Assembly: GCF_037975245.1 (NCBI RefSeq)
Contig: NC_092579.1
Span: forward strand, 15,634,178 to 15,698,177
DNA length: 64,000 bases
Reading direction: 5' to 3'
From: Apostichopus japonicus
Taxonomy: Eukaryota; Echinodermata; Holothuroidea; Aspidochirotida; Stichopodidae
In this document: piece after piece, positions 1 through 11,700 of the stretch
Numbering within the stretch: position 1 is the stretch's first letter
Layout: each line of letters opens with the position of its first letter
Translations under genes and position numbers: made by a program
Notes under the pieces: generated by a model
The model's database searches: none
Seen by the model: the letters and a program-made list of their open reading frames with translations, nothing else
Told to the model about the DNA's origin: nothing

Positions 1-1190
1 AACATAGCTACTGGAATAGACTTTTCCATATGTGTGGCTGAATTTCACTCGTCAAGAGTAAAGATATGATGCATCTAACTCTTTGCAGGTTCCAATAAGA
101 AGGTTCTTATAGGAAATCTGGTTCTTTTAGAAAGAAAACAAAAAGACCTAATACATTCAGTTTGTAGCAGTCCAGAAAAGCTTTGACAGATATTAACGAA
201 CTGATAGAATGTAAAGATGAATGATTAGCCTTTTGTTAACAATGACCTGCTGGGCTCTGACATATACATGAGAAGAAAAGTTTGAAATGTGAGTGGTCGA
301 ACTATTCTATATAACCTATTTTTCTTTCTTTCACAACAGAACTTTACATACAAATATTCTATGATAGGGGTTTAAGCATGAGAAACATGATTTTGTGGAT
401 GAAAGTCATATGTTGCAAAAAGAAACAAGGAATTTGCTTAATTTTGGCAGCAGTTGATCAACGTACAGTAATTATCTCTATTCACATTTTACGTCTGTGT
501 CTGTTCCCCATTTATGGTTCCTACATTGTTAAAAATGAAACTTGGCCAAGCAACCAGAGAATCACACACTCTTTAATCTGGAAACTACAACACTTCAAGA
601 AATTCCCTTCCTTATTCAAATGAAATGTTATCTCTTACAAAGTTTCCATAGAGTCAAACATCTTCCATTGATTTCAGCTTGAAATTTTATATGATAGACA
701 TTGGAGTTATTTTATAATCTTTGACAAAATGACTGGAGTCTGTACTACCAACTCACGTCTCTTCAATTTTAATACATTCTTAATATTGTTTTGACCGTTC
801 AACACAAAAAGGTTATCGATGGATATTACCACAGATAGTTGCTGATCCGTTTTATATACTTGTTCATAAATGAAAATAAAAAGAAGGAAATGAAAACTCT
901 CTGCAATTTGTTACATCTTTTCATCTTGTCTTTATTTTTGATTTATGAATAATTAAGTTAACAAAGTATCATTCGAGAAAATGGTAAGATATTAAACAAA
1001 AACAATTAGATGACTGAATATTAACATTTTCCCTAAACAGTTACAAACAATCTCTTCTAAATGTAAAGTTCACTTTGTGACAAACTCCTTGCCAACTATT
1101 AAGCAATCATTCAAATAAGGTAATTCAAGTACTAGGCTACAAATATATTCTCCAGTACTTGGGAGATCTCTTGATTAAATCAAGAGTTTA

Positions 1191-1270
1191 TAACATGTCA
1201 ATTAATAATATTTAATGATATTTAATAATTATAACATGTCAATTAATAATATTTAATGATGTTTAATAAT
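1191..1270. repeat. 41-bp tandem duplication
   Basis: Two adjacent copies of an AT-rich unit containing taacatgtcaattaataat, starting at about 1191 and 1232. Confidence 0.7.
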
Positions 1271-2337
1271 TTCCTTGACACCAGCCAAATCTTTGACACT
1301 TTAGTCTCTGTATGTTACGTACGAGGAAAAGTTGACGAACTTCATACAACACTGAATTAAAGCTATATAATAGTGTAGATTGTTTACTTTGGACAAGATT
1401 TGACAGAAACTATGAGTCTTGCTTTCCTTGTACTCGAAATGGTGGGAGAAATGTATGTAGAATTGCTTAAGAGCAGTTCGTTGTCTGACATTGCTACAGC
1501 TACATAATCCAATTCTACTTCCTGTACTAAGATTTCTTGTTTTGATACGTCTTAGTACAATAAACAAGGAAAATCTGAGCTTTTCTATAGCTATTCTGGG
1601 TATTGAAGAAATTTTGATATAAAATATGCGATATCTCTCCTATGCTCAATTGATAATGTAATCAGCTCCTAATTACAGGAACTGACCTCATCGTCTGTGT
1701 GCTACAGTAGACTGAGTAGTTCAGCCACTTCCATTGATTGAGTCTCAGATGTTTAACTTGTGGAGTTGTGGGATCATTTCTGAAAACATAGAAATGTAAT
1801 TGGGATACAACCTGGTCAACCAGCTGTGAGTTTAAATAGTCTATGACATATCCCAATTAATCTTGCACCTAAAGCCATCCTTTAATCATCTTCCACTTTC
1901 CACAAGATTCACTCTATATTTAGGTTACCATGGCAATGACGGTCTGTGAAAATTCTACAGTTTTATCTACTGGTTCAGAAAGCTGTAATACACTAGTAAT
2001 TATCTTCAATAATAATAGTGTGGTGGCAGACGTTACACTGAAAACTACACCTCACCGTTTCTTGCCTATGAAACAGTGGCTTAGATGGCAATATCACAAC
2101 TGGGTGCATTCCATTATTTACATAACTGTTGCTATGGTATGGTTTGATTTTGACAAAATGTTGACCATAGCTTGAATCTATAAATGCTGTTTCAATAGAA
2201 GACTTACAATACATAACATATTGTAGGTTCTATTTATTACCATTTAAATTCAAATGTTTCTTATTCGGCCCAGATTTTTTTCTTTGCATCTTCCTTTTCT
2301 TTTCTTTCCTTTTACAATTCCAACATTTAAAATTAGT

Positions 2338-2400
2338 GCAGGCGCGTAGCCAAGGGGGGCGAAGGGGGCAGCCGCCCCCCCCTTGAGCATATTTTTTAAT
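2338..2400 (-). repeat. Fragment of the G/C-run hAT-like repeat family
   Basis: Contains gcaggcgcgtagcc followed by G-runs and a C-run. This matches the terminal style (CAG.GGCGTAGC plus G-runs) of the elements clustered at 25.1-28.7 kb. Confidence 0.45.
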
Positions 2401-3778
2401 TTTTTTTTTAATGTTTTTAAGATATCGCTAGTATTTTCAAAAGAGAAAATGCTAAGATGCAACAAGGAGAAAATGATCTGCCTTCACCATGACAACAGAC
2501 ATGATATAAAGAATTGTGATTATCTCTGTACAGCAATCATTTCTTGGAACACACTTCTATGAAAAGCAGTTAGGTTGTTATATTTCACTATTTTTCTTCT
2601 TCTTCTTCAAAAGTTGAGTGAAAACATCCTTATTGTTAAAAAAAAAAGTAGCTCTTGGACCTTGATTAATATTTGCTTTTGAAGCTAGGTGACTAAATGA
2701 TAAACCCTGTTCAAAATGGTAACAATGTTTCCTTTGTTTTCACTAATTTATCTCTATCTTTATTCAGCTTTATCTGATTATCAATCAAGTGTTTCATTTC
2801 ATGCATTCAGATTTACATGTTCCATCACACTGCAAGCTTTCTATGAAACTCCTCAAAAACAGAGGATATCAATGAAAGAAAACCCAAGCAATATGTCTGT
2901 AATATTTAGTTGTTTGAGATGAACTGAGCTGAAATATATTTGTAACAATAATGTGCTTTAAATTGAATTGTTATGTGTGATGTCATGGCATATGGTCATT
3001 TTGAAGACCAACATGGTATTGTGCTCATTGTACCATATATTACACAATATTCGAATAAGGGCTCACAAACTAGCACCAGACTTCCACAATGACCAGGGAT
3101 ATATTATGAGTTGCAACAGGAAAATTATGGAAATATGACCAACAACCCAGAATGTTTGTAAAATAACTGCCGTCGTCTTCGATCGTATGCAACAAAGATT
3201 GGTAACGTAAGAAGCCAGGGCTTTGCAACAAATTGTCGAGTTTCATCAGCATGTGTTAACATCGTTGGAAAGTTTGCTAGCTTTTACCTGCAAAAGAGAA
3301 TTTCAAGAGAGGTAAATTGAAGCTTGGAGACACTCCTCCGAAAAATGACAAGAAGGTCTGGAACAAATCCTCTCTGGCTTAAAATAAAATGTGCAAACTG
3401 ACATTGATTTCTAGAATGGAACACTTACCAGAAAACAACTTACCAAATGTATCGATTAAAATCTTCAATATCTTTAATATTTTAGGTTTAATACTTCAAG
3501 GATCTTCTCATAAAATGTGTAATTATTTGCTCAACCAAGGAAGACAGAGATATACTTACTTCCTGTTTCTCAGCCTGTAGTAGTAGTCTGTTTAGCCATT
3601 GTTAAATTTAAAATAAATTCAAGTATACAACAAAGCGCATTGAGTTTGTAACTGACTTGATCACATCCTGTGGCAATGCAACTTTCCAGTTTCATAATTT
3701 GGAAGAATATTTATTTATAATATTCTTTATCGTAAAGCTTTGCGTATTACTCCTACAAGAGACACAGATATTAGTTTG

Positions 3779-3844
3779 ATATTGGATAGATGTGAATATT
3801 GGATAGATGTGAATATTGGATAGATGTGAATATTGGATAGATGC
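3779..3844. repeat. 17-bp tandem repeat, about 3.8 copies
   Basis: Unit attggatagatgtgaat is repeated from 3781, nearly without change. It lies just downstream of the TUG gene. Confidence 0.9.
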
Positions 3845-4132
3845 AAACAAGCAACTGAGTGGTTCCCACCGAAGTCATTAGTTCAGAAAAAATTACTGAA
3901 AAATTCAGGTGACAGTGTTTTTTTATATTTTTTATATTTTAATTTAAAAGAAATGGACTCGATTCCCTGGTATAGTCCAAACCCACAAATTGGACAGATG
4001 CTATACTGCCACCATTGCAAACACTGCTTTAGTTAAAGCACACAGTACTCATATTGTAATTCTCAATTATTTCACAAGTTGACATTTTTCATGATGCACA
4101 TTGTTATTGATCTTCACAATACTAATATCAGC

Positions 4133-7100
4133 CTAGTTAACACTTATACCACCTCCACCACATAACAAGTCTGACAGCTCACCTAGTTTAAACCACTTTG
4201 GTACTTGTCCCTTGGAGTTACTTGATGAGGATGTATTTCTGGACTGAGAGGCAGGTTTCCTTTTACTCTGTGATGGGGTGGCTGTCTCTGATGAAGAACC
4301 GGAAGATCCGGAGGATGGACCCGGCTGACTTAATGATGAGGAGGAGCGTCCGACAGATGTTGCATCAGCTGACGAAGATGACGGACTATAAACGGAAAAG
4401 GAACGAGATGTAGAGCAACAAATAATAATTCGATAGATTCGCATTCTGTGTGTGATCGGATGATGTATTGGGCATTTTGCCAAACAATTAGGCATTTTGC
4501 CAAACAATTGCATTACGAAACCAAAAACCCCTTGAGAGAAACTGTTAGTTTGATTTCATATCTAAGATTAAGCTTTAAAGTAGATTTCTATCATAATTGT
4601 CTGTAATCATAATCTCCCTCAACGATTTGTACTTTGTACTCTGGTACAATTTGGAAATCTAGTGTTAGTGGCTAGGTACAAGATACAATACTTGTACTCC
4701 CTCTTCAAGCCTTTAACTCATACCGAGGTAAATTCTACTTGTACTCATACTCATGCCTTAGTACCCATACGACAAGGCTGGTTCAAAGTTTACACATGTG
4801 TCTATTTGTGACTAATTACAAAGCAAGACAGGTTTATACACAAGTTTACAATTATAGGTTCTACAGAGCAAAAGGCCTGTGAGGATGATAGAATGTGCAC
4901 TCCACAACGACAGCAGAAAAACACAAGATTCATTCTGTGAAGAACTGACAAATAGTTCTCTTCTTCAGGGGATTCATATCCTTCAAATGTTTAATTAGAT
5001 GTTAATTAGGCAATCCACTTTAAATGGCTTTAATAATAAAGATTGAAATGAATTGATTACCTCTCATTGAAGACCGTTGCCACTGCTTCAGCCAGTGTTA
5101 CCTTTCTCTCGAGAGTTCCTTCGGATAAATATTGATCTTTAGGAGAAAAAACAAGATAATTTCATCAGCACCGCATGATTTTCCTTAGTGTTTTGTTCAT
5201 AAAATCTACACTACTGTACTGAAAGGATAACTGTAGGCAGAATTTTAGTCTTGATATATCGTAGTACAAGAAACTCTGAATGACAGTATTTGTTTTGATA
5301 GCCATTCCAGTTGTCAAGATATGATCTTTAAACTATGCTTAGTCTCTAGTACACTCCTTTAAGGCTAAAGAGATGATGACATCGGCAATCTTCGGAGCAG
5401 GCTCAAATTAAACTGTTAATCCATTGTTCTATAGATTATTATAACTTTCATTTTAACCTCATATGACTTTTGGAAAACACTCAAATAACACAAACTTGAA
5501 TAATTGCATTGAATAATTGTATAAATGCATTATAAACATGCTATATCAGGGCATACAAGTGTTACGTTTTTCCTTCTAAGTTCTGTGTTGTATGTGGAAA
5601 AACTGACCAGTGTGTAAGACTGAATAATCTTGCAGGGATCTGTTGTAAGACCATATGGGTCTTCTTGGCTTTCGGAAACTAGTTTTCAACCTTCGAGTTG
5701 ACTCGGGTCGGGTTCATGCATGTCGGGGCGGGCAGTGTGTGGTGGCCTAATTTTCTTCCTTTCTTAGGACATTAAAATACAGAGTCAAACAAAGGCATCA
5801 AATCACAAATACTAACACACTTCTGAAGAATAAGATGAAGTATGACATTACCTTGTGTGCTGTCAGATCCAAAGTAAACTTTGGCAGTTGGGAAGAGATT
5901 AGCCTGTAAACAAAAACATTCAATATGACTTTATTTTTTGTTCACTTATTCCTGTTTCTATCATCAAACACAAATCTCACCCAGTGATAGTTACTACTAT
6001 TAACTCCTGCACCTGTCAGAATCCATCAGAACAAGTAGGGTGTTATTGAACCTCATTAGTAACCTTAAGACAACAGCCAACTACATGTATTGTTAGCTGA
6101 GGAGTGTTAGCTCAGTGGTTAACGCCGGTGCCTTTCAATGGTAAGGTCCCGAGTTTGAGTCACTCCATGATTAATGTATGTCGTCCAGTTACAGAGTTGT
6201 TGACAATTGACAATTCATAATCATGGACGTTAACTATGAATCTAAGTAACTGACTTCGGTCAGCTTGCGGCTTTGAAAAGCCAATGATGGCTTCTTCGCG
6301 AGTTCCTGCTTGCAGGAGTATCTTAAATACATACATACATACATGTATGTAGAAACAGAAGGTCTTATCAAATCCCCAGAAAAATGGATGAAGCTGCATT
6401 TCAGGGAAATTAAGACTTACCTCAAATAAGGTCTGTGTTTTGTTTTTCAAGATGGTCTTGGGTGGAGTGGTATCTAGGTATGAGAGAAATGATAAGTATT
6501 ACATTGATTAAAATGATGTAATCTTTAACCACAAAACAAGAACTTCTCCATCAAGCAAAGAATGTACAGAAATCCTATGCCATCATTCACTACTAAGGTT
6601 GAGCTGAGATTTATTAAAGCTTCTGTTGAAAGCTAAGTTGAAACTGAGCTACATTAAAGGCATTGCAGACTCCCCCCAAACTGCGTGCAGCGCTCTGAAA
6701 AGGTTAACTTTCCGTTGCTTGCAAGTAAAGTTTTCTTCTTGTCGCTACAAGTTGCAGACAGTAATGAAACGTGATACCTTGTTATCTTTTATCTAGACCT
6801 GAGATGTCCATCGCTGCTATGTACATTGTTGTGGGTATTGACCTTAGCTGTATGTATTGACTGTACACTAGTGTCTAATTACCGAACGGTAGCAAGCTGT
6901 GTGTGTATTTTCTGGGATCAATGGTGGTGTCTAACACTTCTGTTACACCTTATTCGAAACTAGGTCAGATTACCGGCATGAGACGTTTCTTTGTGTGCGA
7001 GTCGTCACACCCTTTAAGATACAGATATTGTTTACTACACTATGCAAGACTAAAGCTATCGTTCACCAAAAACTAGGGTGGATCCAAATCCAAATTAAAT

Positions 7101-8768
7101 TGGCACTAAAAGTTACCTCAGCACAAAGTAAACAGTGGAACCATTTAGCACACTTCTTAACCTTTAACCAAAATAAAGTAGGATGTTTTCTATTGCATGG
7201 CTATGTTGGTAATAATTTCATTTTCTACTGATACCAATAAATCATTTAATCAATCAATCAATATGGCTAATGACAATCCTAGTGCTACATGCATTGTAAG
7301 ATCACTTATGTAATGACATGATTATATTCGAAATCCTCTTCCATGTGATATAAGTAATGTTTCATTCACATGACATGATTGTTGTCACATCATGTCATGT
7401 TGTCATGTCATCACATGACATGATTGACATGACCCAGGAGTGTCAGCTCAGTGGTTAATGCCGGTGCCTTTCAATCATAAGGTCCCCGGTTCGAGTCACT
7501 CCAAGATTAATGTATGTCATCCAGTTACAGAGTTGTTGAAAATTGACAATTCATAATCATGGACGTTAAATATGGATGTAAGAGACTGACTTCAGTCAGC
7601 TTGCGGCTTTGATAAGCCAATGAGGCTTCTGCACGAGTTCCTGCTTGCAGGAGGATCTAAGATACATACAAACATGATTTACAAGAACAATTTATTGCCT
7701 TTTGTTAAAAGTTTGAGCTAAGTATATAGACTTACATAGGTAGAATGCTGCTTTATCATGCAGACTCTCTTCCACAAACTGGTACAAGGCTTCAACTGAA
7801 AATGTAAGACGTGTAAATTATTAGTGAGACACAAAGTAAAATAACAATACTTCTTGAAAGTGTCTAAAAGCATTTGTTTTTTTTTTGCAGGAATTTAGCA
7901 TGTGGTTTCTCTACATCAGAAAAAAATTAATATTCTGAAAATAATACCAACAGGACTCACAGAAACACAAACTTTCTTTAAACTTTGAAAAGAAACAGTT
8001 TTACTTGCGAACCACCGAATGGTAGCAAACTTTATGGAAAGAAAAGTTTATGGAATGTTCGACTTTAATTTCAACACCTAGAGATATAAATTTGGCCAGG
8101 CAAGCTATTAAACAAAGATTTATTTTGTTATGGTATTTTGGTTCTATATTGCATTGACAAATCAACAAAAGTCAACTCCAAAAAGCAGCTCTGACTATAA
8201 ATTTTAGGTGAATCAGAAACAGCTAATTTAGGATAAATTGAACAGTAACGCTCTTGGTATATCGATAAGTTCACAACCACAAAACACTTTTCAATTAGAC
8301 CTGAAGACTAACAACCTTGGCATAAGTTGGTATCTGCAATACTTTTTTATTAAAATCATAAGAGTGAATGTTATTAAAGAGTCTTGATACATGTTTCTAA
8401 CTTTCATACCTTTTTTTCTCAATAGATCTGAACATTGACACCCTTTCTATATGTTTATAACCATCATTTCTAACCACTTTCTGAACACTAATGCCCTTTG
8501 CTGCATGTTCATAATTACTACACTCTTCTCCTCTTCTGGTCTGAACACTAAACACCTGTGGTAAATGTTCAGATCTACCATACCTTTTCCGGTATGTTTG
8601 ATCAGTATTATACACACCCTTGGATATATGTTTATATCTAACATACTCTTTATATAGAACTGAACACTAATACCGTTGGTATGTGTTCACAAAAGCCATA
8701 CCTTTCTCTTTAGGCCTGAAGAACACTTGCACAATGTTGTGATCTGGGAAGTGAATCCTGACAGTAGC
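4133..8768 (-). CDS. ASPSCR1: TUG exons 11-16: UBX domain and C-terminal tail
   Basis: Exons 8702-8768, 7736-7795, 6421-6473, 5852-5903, 5061-5136 and 4133-4385 encode residues about 488-673. The UBX fold is visible as RIHFPDHNIVQVFFRP, ALYQFVEESL, TTPPKTIL..KTQTLFE and ANLFPTAKVYFG, the same order as in vertebrate TUG. The last exon adds a Ser-rich stretch and VPKWFKLG. It ends in DLLCGGGGISVN rather than the short basic vertebrate end. Some vertebrate TUG tails carry a PDZ-like or acetylated end; none is obvious here. Confidence 0.9.
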
Positions 8769-11700
8769 CTGGAATAAATATAATGGTATACATTTACAAC
8801 AGTGTTATAAGTTTTGAAGTAATCAATATGTCATTTGCATATTAACTAGTACTGAAATAAACCTTAAAAGCATTATTGCAACACTGCTCTTCCTTGATAC
8901 AATCATAGCATGACAAGAAAGTAGCCAATAGAATGAAAACATTTTATGATTCTGAACAAATTTTCCCATGTCAGACCATATTTACAAGCTCGCTCTACAA
9001 TGTGAAAGACACAGAGTGGTATTATAGCCTGATCTTAGTGGGACGATGACCTGATCTGAGTGGGACTATGACCTGATCTTAGTGAGACTATGACCTGATC
9101 TGAGTGGGACTGTGACCTGATCTGAGTGGGACTGTGACCTGATCTGAGTGGGACTGTGACCTGATCTGAGTGGGACTAAGACCTGATCTGAGTGGGACTG
9201 TGACCTGATCTTAGTGGGACTGTGACCTGATCTGAGTGGGACTGTGACCTGATCTGGGTGTGACTATGACCTGATCTGAGTGGGACTAGGGGCCTTATCT
9301 GAGTGGGACTATGACTTGATCTGGGTGGGACTAAGACCTGATCTGGGTGGGACTGTGATCTAATCTGAGTGGGACTGTGACCTGATCTGAGTGGGACTAT
9401 GACCTTATCTGAGTGGGACTATGACCTGATCTGGGTGGGACTAAGACCTGACTTACCTTAGAATATTTTGCCATTTGTTTCTGTTTCTTTGAATCCCTCA
9501 TTGCTTTGGTTTCTAACGGCCTATCTGAGGACCTACAGGTGTGAAATAGAGGAAATGCATCAAAGCTTGTAACATCACATGAAAACATTTGTATTTTGTA
9601 CAAAAAGAATCCCAGGAAGAGGTTTAATGGGAATTACTAATGATCTGTAATATAACAGCATGTTAAGATGAGTGTTACAATCCAGGGCTAACACAATTCA
9701 TTAGTTATGCTAAAATATAACATAACAGCATGTTGAGATGAGTGTTACAATCCAGGGCTAACACAATTCATTAGTTATGCTAAAATATAACATAACAGCA
9801 TGTTGAGATGAGTGTTACAATCCAGGACTAAAGCAGAATAAGCTGGGTTTGCTTACTGGCGATTCTTTAGATCGGACAAAAGTCTTCGTATATCTTCAGC
9901 TGTTGTGTCGAAAAAGCTGTCTGGTAGATCCTGAAAATCTTCACTAGAGGGCAGTGTATCACTAGCATCGAAGACCAGAACTTTTCTATCACAGGGCTGA
10001 AAGGAAAGTCAGTGGATACAAAGTTAGTACCATACTGACAATTTAAACTCAAGTAAAATTGGATAAACTATGAAAAATCCTACAACAATGCAATGTATAA
10101 TCAAAGATTTCTTTATTGCTTGATAAGTTGCAGTCTTATTTGAAATAATATTCAGGTTTTCAGGTTACCAAATGGAAATGAGTGCTTTTAATGACAAACT
10201 AAACCACTAAAAATTGTGGAAAGAAGGGAAACATACACAACATTATCTTTGTTAGGTCTGCTCAAAATGGGACACTTACATGAATTCACTTAATATTTGT
10301 GCTACCAGAGATAGAACATATCCCTGCCAACTAAGTCAGCGTTGAACTGTGAAACGGTGTACACAAACACAAACAGGAAATGCTAATAAAGTGTTTCAAT
10401 ACAGCAATTTTAATACAAAATGAAAAAACAAGAACATCACCACCAGAAAAAGTATTTACTTCCTTACAATATAATATCGGCAGTATCAAAACTTTTCTTT
10501 ATTCATTCATGGCCAAACTTACTTTGGACAAATCTTCTGTTTCAGCTTGTTGCCTGTGTTTCTTTTTTCTTTCTATTTCCTGCTGTGTTTCTGGGAACTG
10601 GAATGAAAGGGGGAAAATTAATAAGGTTTTGAAAAACTTTCGGGCCACACTTTGACTACCTGTGCTTATAAATATGAAGTCATATTGGACTATTGAAAAG
10701 TAGCAACAAGGAAGTCAGCAAAACTTATCAATGCAAAATTGAAGAATTACTAAAAGGGAAACAAATAGAGAACAACGTGTTTCACCTTGAATTCTTGCTC
10801 TGGCAAAGTCGGAAGGTTTGGATGATTAGTAGCCATAGCAACCTGTTGTGCTCTTAACTGATCAGCTACTTCATTCATTTCCTTCATCATCTGAAAGAAA
10901 AACATCAAAAGTAAATATGAAGCGCTTTTTGAATTCCATCCGAGCAATAATTCTTCTGACATCCTCAGAACAAAATGATGCCACAGCTGATTTTTTACAA
11001 TGTCGTCCTGTGTTCCGAGACAATTTAATTTCTTTTGGAAAGAACAAAGATATTTATCAGCTAGAAATTGGAGTTAGACATCCATCACCTTAGGACTGCA
11101 AGTCCTGTGCTCCACTAACCAGCCCCTTAGTTGATGGTGATCTATATGAACCAGTTTGGTGCTGTTGGGAGGAAGGGGGGAGGGAGGGTGGGAGCAGTCT
11201 GGAGTCACAGTAAATAGGCATGGAAAGGATTTCCCAATCAGCATTCAATTCATGAATTACTTTTACCGGGGTGGATGAAGGATTTTCAAACGAGGGGATG
11301 TGGCCTGAGGTCTTCAAAGCCACTGTCAATATAGGGAGTAGGGTGGGGGGGGGGGGAGTGTACATCCTCTTGCAGATCAAAATGAAGATTTAGAAGCTGT
11401 AAATCTCATTTCAGTACTACCTACCTCTTCTTCTTTCTTCATAAGTAACGCTATTCTCTCTCTAGTCCGTTTGTCTAGAGAGGCCGCTGATGCACCATGG
11501 GACTGCAAGAATGAATCCACAGACGATGTTTCGTTACTGCTCAGTGTTTCCATGGGAACCTCTGATCTCCCAGCAGCGGACGACTCATTTTGCGTTGTTG
11601 CCTTGGGAACTGCACCTGGCGGGGATTGCTTGAAGTCGTCTTCTTTGTTGGACTGACCACTGGCAACAACTTCTGATTTCATTTGTACCTCTTCTGTCTC

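Larger units (their letters stand above)
1..3775. other. Intergenic DNA without a recognised gene
   Basis: AT-rich sequence with only short unconvincing open frames. It contains a 41-bp direct duplication at about 1191-1270 (unit starting taacatgtcaattaataat) and a G/C-run fragment at 2338-2400. The end next to the TUG gene may include part of that gene's 3' untranslated region, but no polyadenylation site was fixed. Confidence 0.6.

Noticed and set aside
1301-1567. 88-residue minus-strand frame
   Set aside because: No recognisable motif, no matching splice sites, AT-rich background.
6100-6170. Possible functional tRNA gene
   Set aside because: Only the A and B boxes are tRNA-like; the body and repeated copies show a SINE, and no full cloverleaf was evident.
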